This document shows positions 45,103-53,188 of a DNA stretch of 64,000 bases, in pieces. The stretch's first letter is position 1, and every line of letters starts with the position of its first letter. The position numbers and the translations under genes are program-made. The notes below the pieces were generated by a model. The model was not told the origin of the DNA. It saw nothing but the letters and a program-made list of their open reading frames with translations, and made no database searches. The DNA is from Thermodesulfovibrio sp. 3907-1M (lineage in GTDB: Bacteria; Nitrospirota; Thermodesulfovibrionia; Thermodesulfovibrionales; Thermodesulfovibrionaceae): contig NZ_CP144373.1 in the NCBI RefSeq assembly GCF_040450955.1, forward strand, positions 1,778,486-1,842,485, written 5' to 3'.

Positions 45103-45627
45103 AAGATTGAAACGCCGCTTACAGATGAGGTAGTGGAAAATTTAAAAGCAGGGGATATTGTTTTAATAAATGGATATGTTTACACAGCAAGAGATGCTGC
45201 ACACAAAAAACTTGTAGAATTGATAAACGATGATGCACCTTTACCCTTTGACCTGAAAGGACAGGTAATATACTATGTGGGACCAACACCAGCACCTCCG
45301 GGAAAGGTGATAGGCTCAGCAGGTCCAACAACTTCATCAAGGATGGATTCATACACTCCCCTTCTTCTTTCATTAGGACTTAAAGGCATGATAGGAAAAG
45401 GACAGCGAGGTGAGGAAGTAAGGGAGGCTATAAAAAAATATAAAGCCGTTTATTTTCTTGCAACAGGCGGAGCAGGAGCTCTCCTTAGCAGACACATTGT
45501 TTCAGCAGAGGAGATAGCTTTTGCTGAACTGGGGACAGAATCAATCAAAAGATTGCTACTTAAAGATTTTCCTGCTATAGTGGCAATTGACTGTCACGGA
45601 GGAGATATTTTTAAGAGATCAATTTGA
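45097..45627 (+). CDS. Class I fumarate hydratase, beta subunit
   Basis: 176 residues matching the C-terminal half of class I fumarases. GDIVLINGYVYTARDAAHKK, GPTPAPPGKVIGSAGPTTSSRMD and the ending VAIDCHGGDIF are family signatures. It combines with the alpha subunit encoded before the HicBA insert. AAGGAGG precedes the ATG. Downstream the sequence becomes repeat-rich and gene-poor. Confidence 0.92.
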   Translation: MIKIETPLTDEVVENLKAGDIVLINGYVYTARDAAHKKLVELINDDAPLPFDLKGQVIYYVGPTPAPPGKVIGSAGPTTSSRMDSYTPLLLSLGLKGMIGKGQRGEEVREAIKKYKAVYFLATGGAGALLSRHIVSAEEIAFAELGTESIKRLLLKDFPAIVAIDCHGGDIFKRSI

Positions 45628-45709
45628 TTTCAGACTTTTTAAAAATCTCTCCTTCACTCCCATTAATGTAAGCCCTACAACTTCTCCTATTGATTCAATA
45701 TACCTTAGT
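45619..45709 (-). pseudogene. Truncated C-terminal coding fragment, family unknown
   Basis: On the minus strand LRYIESIGEVVGLTLMGVKE and RFLKSLKSN end at a stop at 45619, inside the fumarase beta end. Upstream the frame runs into the repeat array. It looks like the tail of a protein whose body was displaced by repeats, but it is too short to assign and may be chance. Confidence 0.2.
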
Positions 45710-45746
45710 CCAAACAGGAATCCCTGACGTCAGGGGCTCTTTGTTT

Positions 45747-45896
45747 GTCATTCCGAGCCTGTCCATACTTTGTCATTCCAAGCTTGCCCATACTCTGTCA
45801 CTCCGAGCTTGCCCATACTTTGTCATTCCGAGCATACCCATACTTTGTCATTCCGAGCCTGCCCATACTCTGTCATTCCGAGCGAAGCGAGGAATC
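45747..45896 (+). repeat. Six tandem 25-bp repeats
   Basis: Units start at 45747, 45772, 45797, 45822, 45847 and 45872, each beginning GTCATTCCGAGC or a close variant and ending CCCATACTTT or similar. The last unit is the left arm of the first palindromic element. Shorter runs (three starts each) occur at 46620 and 46809. They look like slippage expansion of one arm. Confidence 0.85.
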
Positions 45897-46008
45897 TCCT
45901 TTGTTTTTTTCGGCATTGAAAGACTCAGAGATTCCTCGGGTGGAATGCCACCCTCGGAATGACAACCCTAAGGTCCAAACAGGAATCCCTGACGTCACTC
46001 TTTTTTTT

Positions 46009-46605
46009 GTCATTCCGAGCGAAGCGAGGAATCTCCTTTGTTTTTTTTCGGCATTGAAAGACTCAGAGATTCCTCGGGGCATCGAGCCCCTCGGAATGAC
46101 AACCCTAAGGTCCAAACAGGAATCCCTGACGTCAGGGGCTGAGACTTAAAAGGCGTTTAAAATGTGGCATAATATTTATAAGGATCTATGGAAAAATCTC
46201 CCGGCGAATGGCTGAGAGGTTGCCTGGACCTCAAAAAGGGGGTTGAAGCAAATGCGCAGACCCACAGAGGTGTAAACCTCTTTCAGCGGGTTATGGGAGT
46301 CCGCTGCATAGGTCCCACAGGGCTACCAGGCGCAGCCCTCTATAATTCATTTTTTATTACTCTTCCCTTTTTGATTATTTTTTGAATATCTTCTTTTTTT
46401 TGCCAGCCCCTAGTCCAAACAGGAATCCCTGACGTCACTCTTTTTTTGTCATTCCGAGCGAAGCGAGGAATCTCCTTTGTTTTTTTCGGCATTGAAAGAA
46501 CTCAGAGATTCCTCAGGGCATCGAGCCCCTCGGAATGACAATGAAAATGGCATCGAGCCCCTCGGAATGACAACCCTAAGGTCCAAACAGGAATCCCTGA
46601 CGTCA
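46009..46605 (+). repeat. Approximately 849-bp-period duplication, copy 1
   Basis: This segment repeats nearly exactly at 46859-47453. It includes a palindromic element, the linker, the candidate RNA gene and a second element. Inside the RNA the visible difference is C versus T (GAAGCAAAT versus GAAGTAAAT), pointing to recent duplication. Confidence 0.85.
46176..46350 (+). ncRNA. Candidate structured RNA, copy 1
   Basis: About 175 nt between repeats folds on paper as a long rod. AGAGG (46215-46219) and GCCTGG (46222-46227) pair with CCAGGC (46326-46331) and CCTCT (46337-46341). Inside are hairpins AGAGGT-GTAA-ACCTCT (46266-46281) and CAGCGG/CCGCTG (46284-46306), and a purine-rich unpaired stretch follows 46232. 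CATAAT (46168-46173) is a possible -10, and a T-run near 46350 a possible end. Size and rod shape recall 6S RNA, but no diagnostic 6S sequence is recognised. It is not a tRNA, tmRNA, SRP or RNase P RNA. The 65-residue open frame across it is probably meaningless. Confidence 0.4.
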
Positions 46606-46858
46606 GGGGCTCTTTGTTTGTCATTCCGAGCCTGCCCATACTTTGTCATTCCGAGCATACCCATAATTTGTCATTCCGAGCGAAGCGAGGAATCTCCTTT
46701 GTTTTTTTCGGCATTGAAAGACTCAGAGATTCCTCAGGGCATCGAGCCCCTCGGAATGACAACCCTAAGGTCCAAACAGGAATCCCTGACGTAAGGGGCT
46801 CTTTGTTTGTCATTCCGAGCTTGCCCATACTTTGTCATTCCGAGCATACCCATAATTT

Positions 46859-47453
46859 GTCATTCCGAGCGAAGCGAGGAATCTCCTTTGTTTTTTCGGC
46901 ATTGAAAGACTCAGAGATTCCTCGGGTGGAATGCCACCCTCGGAATGACAACCCTAAGGTCCAAACAGGAATCCCTGACGTCAGGGGCTGAGACTTAAAA
47001 GGCGTTTAAAATGTGGCATAATATTTATAAGGATCTATGGAAAAATCTCCCGGCGAATGGCTGAGAGGTTGCCTGGACCTCAAAAAGGGGGTTGAAGTAA
47101 ATGCGCAGACCCACAGAGGTGTAAACCTCTTTCAGCGGGTTATGGGAGTCCGCTGCATAGGTCCCACAGGGCTACCAGGCGCAGCCCTCTATAATTCATT
47201 TTTTATTACTCTTCCCTTTTTGATTATTTTTTGAATATCTTCTTTTTTTTGCCAGCCCCTAGTCCAAACAGGAATCCCTGACGTCACTCTTTTTTTGTCA
47301 TTCCGAGCGAAGCGAGGAATCTCCTTTGTTTTTTTCGGCATTGAAAGACTCAGAGATTCCTCGGGGCATCGAGCCCCTCGGAATGACAATGAAAATGGCA
47401 TCGAGCCCCTCGGAATGACAACCCTAAGGTCCAAACAGGAATCCCTGACGTCA
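46859..47453 (+). repeat. Approximately 849-bp-period duplication, copy 2
   Basis: Near-identical to 46009-46605, with only a few single-base length differences in T- or A-runs, so the offset drifts from 850 to 848. After 47453 the copies diverge: this copy continues with a further palindromic element. Confidence 0.85.
47025..47199 (+). ncRNA. Candidate structured RNA, copy 2
   Basis: Same as copy 1 shifted by 849 bp. All predicted stems are identical. The difference seen, C to T in the GAAGYAAAT unpaired stretch, does not affect pairing. The promoter-like CATAAT and T-run are also kept, so both copies could be expressed. Confidence 0.4.
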
Positions 47454-47654
47454 CTCTTTTTTTGTCATTCCGAGCGAAGCGAGGAATCTCCTTTGTTTTT
47501 TTCGGCATTGAAAGACTCAGAGATTCCTCGGGGCATCGAGCCCCTCGGAATGACAATGAAAATGGCATCGAGCCCCTCGGAATGACAACCCTAAGGTCCA
47601 AACAGGAATCCCTGAAGTAAGGGGCTAAGACCAAGGTAAATCTAAACCATGATG

Positions 47655-48217
47655 AATGGGGATAGACCTTCAGGGGCAGAAGGATATCTATGGATTTTAT
47701 GAGTTTTTTGGCTCAGAGAGTAAGGAAGGCTGAGAGCATCAGTTGTGTTTTGTGCATTTAAAGAGAAACATAAGGAGGAATATGGGAAAGGAGGCATCCA
47801 AGGAGTTTCTCAAAAAGCTTCATCAGATAAAACAATTCAGTGCAGGTCTTGAGGAGGCTGTAGAGAGGTTTAAAGCCCTCTGAGATAGATACCAGAGAAG
47901 TTATCCTTATTTTATGAAAGAACTGAAGGAGAAGGCAGAGAAGTATTTTAATTTCCTTAGATATCCTGAAAATATAAAAAAGACACATATACACAACCAA
48001 TGCAGTAGAGAACTTTAATCGGAGGATAGAGGAGATAAGGCTCAGGCTTGGAGGATACTTTCAATCAGTTGAAATACTTGAGATGAATCTGTTTTTGCAG
48101 AGGGAGCGATTATTACAGGGCAGATGGAAAAAACCCGTCCCTATACTCAAGGCTAATGCCTATGAACTCAGACAGATTTTTAACAGAAAATTCTATGGCC
48201 AGACACAAAACTCTTGA
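47655..48217 (+). pseudogene. Decayed IS256-family transposase
   Basis: Scattered frames recover the C-terminal half of a mutator-type transposase: GIDLQGQKDIYGFYEFFGSE, then a stop, then FVHLKRNIRR, KYFNFLRYPENIKKTH, a frameshift, and TTNAVENFNRRIEEIRLRLG with GYFQSVEILEMNLFL. TTNxxExxNRxIexR is the family hallmark. The N-terminus with the first catalytic Asp is missing, and there are at least two stops and one frameshift. No clear terminal inverted repeats are seen. It abuts the repeat array. Confidence 0.75.
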
Positions 48218-48245
48218 CAAGTGCCTCATTCTTGGTGAAGGTTTT

Positions 48246-49451
48246 TTATTTTAAAATAAATCTCTTTTTAATCTCCTCAATTGCCTGCTCTTTGTTTGAG
48301 ATTTTTCCTGCTAAAACAAGGGTTTCTATTCTTTCAACTATTTCGCCAACAAGCCGAGAAGGCTCAAACCCCAGTGAAATTATATCTTCGCCTTTCAGAA
48401 TGGGAAGCTTTTTTTTGTTTTTTAAGTAAACTTTTTTATAAAACTCCTCAATCTCATCGTAAAACCATCTTTTTGATGTTTTTAATGGGTCTTTACTCAT
48501 TCCATATAAGAGGGCTGGATAAAGAATGCTTTCAAACTCTCTTATGAATCTTACTTTATCAAGTAAGGTCTCTATTTTTCTTATTCTTACACCTGCCTCA
48601 ACTAAATCTTCAACAAATCTTTGTTCTTTTCTTGCAGGTTTTATTTGCTTTATCAGTTCAGAGGCATGGAAATCAAAGAGACAGGCAAACTTAAAACAAC
48701 TTAAATTCTTCACTTCTTTTTTTGAATTCATTAAGATTTCTTCAGCAGTCTTAAGGGTTTCAATATCAGGCTTTATTTCAAGAAAATCACGGGTTTTAAA
48801 AATGGCTTTAAATATCTCATCTTCAATCATGAGTTGAACGGTTTTGAAACTCTCAGATACTGAAAGAATTTTCCATAACTCATCTTTTACTCTTTCTCTT
48901 GCAGTAACTTTCATTAGATGGGCATTTCTCTTTAAAGCTTCTCGGGTGTTTTCCTCAATATCAAAATCCAGTGTGGCATGAAATCTGTAAGCCCTGAGCA
49001 CTCTGAGCGGGTCTGCCTTGAGGTTTTCTTCCTTAACCATCCTTATTAATCTGTTTTTCAAATCTTGCTTACCATTGAAAGGATCAATCAAAGTATCTAA
49101 ATTTAGAGTTACTGCCATGGCATTTATGGTAAAGTCTCTGTCTGCTAAGTCAGCCTCAATTGAATTCCCCCTTAATTGTGCAAAATCTATTGTTACATAA
49201 TCCTTTACAATTCTTCCAATAAAAAAGACTTCATCAAGTAAGACAAAACTTCCATTGACCTTTCTTGCAAACTCTCGTGCAAGCTCAATAGTATCACCCT
49301 TTATTGCAAAGTCAATATCTTTTAATTCACGTTCAAGCAGTATGTCCCTTACACTTCCGCCAACGAGGTAGGAGCTTTCATAAAGATTTTTTTGGTTTAA
49401 AAATTCCACAGCTTCTTTAAAATGTGGATTTTCTTTTAATTTCTCAAACAT
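48246..49451 (-). CDS. cca: tRNA nucleotidyltransferase / poly(A) polymerase family (CCA-adding type)
   Basis: 401 residues of class II nucleotidyltransferases. LVGGSVRDILLERELKDIDF carries the GG motif (31-32) and metal-binding Asp45/Asp47. DLADRDFTINAMAV and DPLRVLRAYRFHATLDFDIE are the later conserved motifs, and the C-terminal half is helical. It adds or repairs the CCA end of tRNAs; consistent with need, the tRNA-Ser gene in this window lacks an encoded CCA. Some bacteria split A- and CC-adding roles between two such proteins, so the exact activity is open. GAGGTGA precedes the ATG. Confidence 0.87.
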   Translation of the reverse strand: MFEKLKENPHFKEAVEFLNQKNLYESSYLVGGSVRDILLERELKDIDFAIKGDTIELAREFARKVNGSFVLLDEVFFIGRIVKDYVTIDFAQLRGNSIEADLADRDFTINAMAVTLNLDTLIDPFNGKQDLKNRLIRMVKEENLKADPLRVLRAYRFHATLDFDIEENTREALKRNAHLMKVTARERVKDELWKILSVSESFKTVQLMIEDEIFKAIFKTRDFLEIKPDIETLKTAEEILMNSKKEVKNLSCFKFACLFDFHASELIKQIKPARKEQRFVEDLVEAGVRIRKIETLLDKVRFIREFESILYPALLYGMSKDPLKTSKRWFYDEIEEFYKKVYLKNKKKLPILKGEDIISLGFEPSRLVGEIVERIETLVLAGKISNKEQAIEEIKKRFILK

Positions 49452-49473
49452 GGCTCACCTCGTATTTAATATA

Positions 49474-49522
49474 AGAGACTGTTCAAAAGCCTGCAAGTTC
49501 TTGAAAATCAAGAATTTGCAGG
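49474..49522. repeat. Stem-loop upstream of cca, related to one upstream of trxB
   Basis: CCTGCAAGTTCTTGA (49490-49504) and TCAAGAATTTGCAGG (49508-49522) form a near-perfect 15-bp inverted repeat with a 3-nt loop. The preceding GACTGTTCAAAA is shared with a degenerate copy at about 28267-28315. It may be a small repeat element or an insertion-sequence end. Confidence 0.6.
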
Positions 49523-49579
49523 TCTATTTAATTTTACATAGCTTTACTCGTTATTGCTTGCTTTTTTTATTTCTCCTTT

Positions 49580-49836
49580 GTCCTTCCGAGCTCCTTCTCT
49601 GTCATTCCGAGCCTGCCCATACTTTGTCACTCCGAGCTTGCCCATACTTTGTCATTCCGAGCGAAGCGAGGAATCTCCTTTGTTTTTTTCGGCATTGAAA
49701 GACTCAAAGATTCCTCGGGGCATTGAACCCCTCGGAAGGCGAGGAATCTCCTCCTTTCTCACTATTTCAGAGATTCCTCGGGGGGATGCCACCCTCGGAA
49801 TGACAATGAAAATGGCATTGAGCCCCTCGGAATGAC
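49580..49836. repeat. Palindromic repeat cluster between cca and dtd
   Basis: GTCATTCCGAG-type units at 49580, 49601, 49626 and 49651 are followed by a palindromic element whose right half is partly duplicated (GAGGAATCTCC and GAGATTCCTCGG near 49740-49780), ending CTCGGAATGAC at 49836. The 49452-49857 gap otherwise holds the stem-loop at 49474 and no gene. Confidence 0.85.
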
Positions 49837-49857
49837 AAAATAAAGCTTTTATTCATA

Positions 49858-50298
49858 TTAAACAGCCTTTAATATAAATGTGACAGGTCCTTCATTTACA
49901 AGGGATACATGCATATAGCTTCTGAATACTCCTTCTTTTACAGGGATGCCTCTTTTTTTAAGGGCATCCACAAAATATCTATAAATTGTTTCAGCTTCCT
50001 CTGGTGGCATTGCTCTATCAAATGAGGGGCGATTTCCTTTTTTACAGTCTCCTGCAAGGGTAAACTCTGATACAACCATAATTTCACCGCCCACATCTTT
50101 TACTGAGAGGTTCATTTTACCATTTTTATCTTCAAAAATTCTTAAGTTAACAATCTTGTTTGCAAGATATTGAGCATCTTTTTCAGCATCTTCCTTTTCT
50201 ATACCAATAAAAACGACAATACCTCTGCCAATTTCTGATACTTTTTTACCTTCAATTTCTACACTTGCCTTTATTACTCTCTGCAAAAGTGCTATCAT
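49858..50298 (-). CDS. dtd: D-aminoacyl-tRNA deacylase
   Basis: 146 residues, the standard DTD length. MIALLQRVIKASVEIEGKKV is the typical start, SEFTLAGDCKKGNRPSF carries the SQxT-like active-site motif (SEFTL here), and EEAETIYRYFV and the GPVTFIL end match the family with its cross-subunit Gly-Pro motif. It removes D-amino acids and glycine from mischarged tRNAs. It is divergent from the response regulator gene. Confidence 0.94.
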   Translation of the reverse strand: MIALLQRVIKASVEIEGKKVSEIGRGIVVFIGIEKEDAEKDAQYLANKIVNLRIFEDKNGKMNLSVKDVGGEIMVVSEFTLAGDCKKGNRPSFDRAMPPEEAETIYRYFVDALKKRGIPVKEGVFRSYMHVSLVNEGPVTFILKAV

Positions 50299-50319
50299 TT
50301 TATGTTAATATATCATACC

Positions 50320-51384
50320 ATGTTTGAAGAAATTTCAAAAATTTTAGTAGTTGATGATGAAAATGTAAATCTGGAATTAATATCTGCTGTTTTCATAGAC
50401 TCTCCAAATATTATGGTTATTACAGCAAGGGATGGGCTGGAAGCACTGGAAGTTCTAAAAGAACATACTCCTGATGTTATTGTTCTTGATATAAGAATGC
50501 CAAGAATGAATGGAATAGAAGTTTTAAATGTTTTAAAGTCTGACCCCAATACGTCACACATTCCTGTTGTGGTTCTTTCAGGAGATGAAAAGGAGAGAAA
50601 AAATGCTTTAAAAAACGGAGCTAACGATTTTATTCCAAAACCTTTTGATGCTGAAGAGTTAAAGCTCAGGGTAATCAATAACCTGCAGGTAAAAAAATAT
50701 CAGGATTTAATAAAAGACATAAACGAAGTTTTGCAGAAAGAGGTAATGAAAAAAACAAAAGAACTCAGAGAAGCACTGGAACTTGCGAAAGAAGCAGAGT
50801 ATGAGATGGTTTTAAAATTTGGTATGATTTCTGAGTTCAGAGACGAAGAAACAGGACAGCATATACGAAGAATCAGTTACTATTCCCGATTGCTTGCTCA
50901 GCTTGCAGGCTTGCCAGAGTCTGAGCAAAATATTATATTTTATGCCTCTCCTTTACATGATGTTGGCAAGGTTGGAATCCCGGATAATATTTTAAGAAAG
51001 CCAGGACCTTTGACTCCTGAAGAGTTTGAAATTATGAAGCTTCATACTATCATAGGTGGAAAAATTTTAACCTCTGATACGAGATTTATAACACTTCATG
51101 CAGGGAAAATCATAGCTCTGCAGCATCATGAAAAGTGGGATGGTTCTGGATATCCTAAAGGACTTAAAGAGCAGGAGATACATCCTTATGCAAGAATTGT
51201 AGCAGTATGCGATGTATTTGATGCAATGACATCAGATAGAGTTTACAGACCAGCTTTTACTGTTGAGCAAACGATTGACATTATGAAAAAAGGCAAAGGA
51301 AGCCATTTTGACCCAGAACTTTTAGAGCTTTTCATGGAAAATCTTGACAGTTTCTTAAAAATCAAGGAAACATTTAAAGATTAA
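50320..51384 (+). CDS. Response regulator with HD-GYP phosphodiesterase domain
   Basis: 354 residues from the ATG at 50320; an ATG at 50302 sits only 3 bp from the divergent dtd start. The receiver domain has acidic pocket DD (12-13) and phosphoacceptor Asp57 in VIVLDIRMPRMNG. A coiled linker (about 125-165) leads to an HD-GYP domain with PLHDVGKVGIPDNIL, an LQHHEKWDGSGYP motif and CDVFDAMTSDR. It likely hydrolyses cyclic-di-GMP in response to a sensor kinase. A GGDEF cyclase at 57.4 kb would be the opposing activity. No kinase is adjacent. Confidence 0.9.
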   Translation: MFEEISKILVVDDENVNLELISAVFIDSPNIMVITARDGLEALEVLKEHTPDVIVLDIRMPRMNGIEVLNVLKSDPNTSHIPVVVLSGDEKERKNALKNGANDFIPKPFDAEELKLRVINNLQVKKYQDLIKDINEVLQKEVMKKTKELREALELAKEAEYEMVLKFGMISEFRDEETGQHIRRISYYSRLLAQLAGLPESEQNIIFYASPLHDVGKVGIPDNILRKPGPLTPEEFEIMKLHTIIGGKILTSDTRFITLHAGKIIALQHHEKWDGSGYPKGLKEQEIHPYARIVAVCDVFDAMTSDRVYRPAFTVEQTIDIMKKGKGSHFDPELLELFMENLDSFLKIKETFKD

Positions 51385-52226
51385 ACTTCAACAAGAAGAT
51401 TGTCAATTAATCTTGTCTCTGCAATTTTTAAAGCAATTGCAAGCAAATATTTTTTCTGTTTTTCCTTAACTTCTTCAAGTGTCAATGGATCAAAAACACC
51501 GGCATACTGAATTTCTTTAACAAGAGGTTCATTTTTAAGAATTTCCATCATGTTTAAATTTACATCTACTGGCTGAGCACCCTGTTTTAAAAGCTTTTCA
51601 CCTTCCTGCAAGGCTTTATATATAACAGTAGCTGCTTTTCGTTCTTCTTCATTTAAATAAAGATTTCGTGAGCTCATTGCAAGCCCATCCTGCTCTCTTA
51701 TTGTTGGACAGACAATAATCTCAATGTCAAAGTTTAAGTCCTCAACCATTCTTCTGATTATTAATGATTGTTGATAATCCTTCTGTCCGAAATATGCTTT
51801 TGCAGGCTTTATAATATTAAAAAGCTTGCAGACTATTGTGGCAACTCCTCTGAAATGACCAGGTCTAAACTTTCCGCAAAGTTTATCACTAAGTCCTTCT
51901 ACTGTAACATAAGTGCTGTATCCCTGTGGATAAAGAGATTCAACATCAGGCAAAAATAAATAATCAATTTCAATTTTCTGGAGTTTTTCTTTATCAGACT
52001 CAACATCTCTTGGATATCTATCATAGTCTTCTCCCTGAGCAAACTGTGTTGGATTTACAAAAATGCTCACTACAGTAAAATCATTTTCTTCCTTTGCTCT
52101 CTTAATCAAAGAAAGATGTCCTTCATGAAGTGCACCCATTGTGGGAACAAATCCTATGGATTTTCCCTTTGCTCTTAACTCTCTGGATATCTCTCTCATT
52201 ATTCTTGGAATTCTTATTATCTCCAT
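51381..52226 (-). CDS. panC: Pantothenate synthetase
   Basis: 281 residues. GFVPTMGALHEGHLSLIKRA holds the HIGH-like nucleotide site, VSIFVNPTQFAQGEDYDRYPR and FGQKDYQQSLIIRRMV bind pantoate and ATP, and AMSSRNLYLNEEER is the KMSKS-like loop. It joins pantoate and beta-alanine to make pantothenate for coenzyme A. It converges with the HD-GYP regulator (4-bp overlap). panB and panD are not nearby. Confidence 0.95.
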   Translation of the reverse strand: MEIIRIPRIMREISRELRAKGKSIGFVPTMGALHEGHLSLIKRAKEENDFTVVSIFVNPTQFAQGEDYDRYPRDVESDKEKLQKIEIDYLFLPDVESLYPQGYSTYVTVEGLSDKLCGKFRPGHFRGVATIVCKLFNIIKPAKAYFGQKDYQQSLIIRRMVEDLNFDIEIIVCPTIREQDGLAMSSRNLYLNEEERKAATVIYKALQEGEKLLKQGAQPVDVNLNMMEILKNEPLVKEIQYAGVFDPLTLEEVKEKQKKYLLAIALKIAETRLIDNLLVEV

Positions 52227-52284
52227 TGCTGTTTATTATAACCTAATTTTGCATGAAACAGGCAATTTTGCTATACTTATTTTC

Positions 52285-52992
52285 ATGTTTTTTTTGAAAA
52301 AATTTTTAACTTCCATGATTTTACCACCAGGCATTCTGATACTTATTTTTCTTTTCATGGCAGTCTTGGAGAAAAAAAAGAAATTTATTCGTTTTTTAGC
52401 AATTTTATCAGCTTTATTCGTTTATTTGATATCTATTGAGCCTGTAAAGGATTTGTTGTTGTATCCTCTTGAGAAAAACTATACTGTTACTGAGAAATTA
52501 AATGCCGATGCTATTGTTATACTTGGGGGCGGTATATATTCTTTAAATTCGTTCACTGAAGACACATCAAATAGATTATTAGCTGGGTATAGAGTTTATA
52601 AAAAGACCAGACTTCCTATTATTGTTTCAGGTAGTGCTTTGGAAGGAAAAACTCCAGATTCAACTGCAATGGCTGAGATGTTAAAAGAACTTGGAGTTGA
52701 ATCAGATAAAATTATTGAAGAGAGTAAAAGTAAAGATACAGCTCAAAATGCCAGATATGTTAGTGAAATATGTAAAGAAAAAAATTTTAAAAGAGTAATA
52801 CTTATTACATCAGCATATCATATGGAGAGAGCAGTTAAACTTTTCAAGAAAACGGGGCTTGTGATTTTGCCTTATCCTGCAGATTTCAAAAGAAGTAACC
52901 ATTACAATATTTACAGCTTTTTACCCAAATTTGGTAATTTTTCGCTTTCATCAAAGGCAATAAGAGAGTATATAGCTTTATTGGTTATTTAA
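52285..52992 (+). CDS. YdcF/ElyC-family (DUF218) membrane protein
   Basis: 235 residues from the ATG at 52285; the frame extends to 52141 but then overlaps panC. Two N-terminal hydrophobic helices (about 10-25 and 35-52) anchor a DUF218 domain with DAIVILGGGIY, LLAGYRVYKKTRLPIIVSGS, DTAQNARYVSEICKEK and VILITSAYHMERAVKLFKK. Relatives ElyC and SanA act in envelope or lipid-carrier homeostasis. The catalytic activity is unknown. Confidence 0.85.
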   Translation: MFFLKKFLTSMILPPGILILIFLFMAVLEKKKKFIRFLAILSALFVYLISIEPVKDLLLYPLEKNYTVTEKLNADAIVILGGGIYSLNSFTEDTSNRLLAGYRVYKKTRLPIIVSGSALEGKTPDSTAMAEMLKELGVESDKIIEESKSKDTAQNARYVSEICKEKNFKRVILITSAYHMERAVKLFKKTGLVILPYPADFKRSNHYNIYSFLPKFGNFSLSSKAIREYIALLVI

Positions 52993-53000
52993 AGTCTTCA

Positions 53001-53110
53001 AGGAGGAGATTCCTCGGGGCATTGAGCCCCTCGGAATGACAAAGTATGGGCAGGTTTGGAATGACAGGGAAAAGGGTTCGGAATGATAGGGAAAAATCCT
53101 CGGGATGACA
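53001..53110. repeat. Partial palindromic repeat element
   Basis: GGAGATTCCTCGGGGCATTG, then GAGCCCCTCGGAATGAC form the right half of the palindromic family, followed by degenerate, inverted arm copies (GGAATGACAGGG, GGAATGATAGGG, GGGATGACATAA). The left half is missing. The rest of 52993-53188 holds the promoter of the next gene. Confidence 0.75.
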
Positions 53111-53151
53111 TAAAAATTTTTAAAAGGACCGCAAAGGTGTAATTCAGAACC

Positions 53152-53185
53152 TTGACATAATTTTGTAAAAAATACTTAATATAAT
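53152..53185 (+). promoter_or_regulatory. Promoter of the metallo-hydrolase gene, possibly leaderless
   Basis: TATAAT (53180-53185) lies only 3 nt before the ATG at 53189, so transcription would start at or within the start codon and no Shine-Dalgarno is present. TTGACA at 53152-53157 is 22 bp away, longer than the usual spacing. Confidence 0.4.
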
Positions 53186-53188
53186 AGA

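Larger units (their letters stand above)
45708..47625. repeat. Palindromic repeat array (at least seven approximately 92-bp elements)
   Basis: Seven copies of an inverted-repeat element occur at about 45872-45963, 46009-46100, 46448-46539, 46670-46760, 46859-46949, 47297-47387 and 47464-47554. Each begins GTCATTCCGAGCGAAGCGAG and ends CTCGGAATGAC; internal arms GAGGAATCTC and GAGATTCCTC pair across a T-rich loop. Between them recurs a 31-bp linker beginning GTCCAAACAGGAATCCCTGA, itself containing the palindrome CCCTGACGTCAGGG. Open frames here repeat the same peptide phrases and are not genes. The same family occurs at 28.4, 49.6 and 53.0 kb. Confidence 0.9.

Noticed and set aside
45747-45896. 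CRISPR-like spaced repeats
   Set aside because: The 25-bp units are directly tandem with no unique spacers, and no cas gene is in the window.
46201-46235. Possible TPP riboswitch because of GGCTGAGAGG
   Set aside because: The other invariant TPP segments are absent and no thiamine gene follows.
46188-46385. 65-residue open frame across the candidate RNA (and its copy at 47037)
   Set aside because: No ribosome-binding site, no recognisable protein features, and the sequence is better explained by RNA stems; the frame runs past the T-run.
45690-47634. Many overlapping open frames (60-134 residues) with recurring phrases such as SFRAKRGIS and SERSEESPLF
   Set aside because: They are translations of the palindromic repeats in all frames, with no ribosome-binding sites or conserved protein features.
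47758-48000. 80-residue minus-strand open frame within the transposase fossil
   Set aside because: It is antisense to the IS256-type coding pattern and has no independent support.
52141-52284. 48-residue extension of the YdcF-like protein
   Set aside because: It overlaps the divergent panC start and reads the panC complement; the ATG at 52285 gives a normal family N-terminus.
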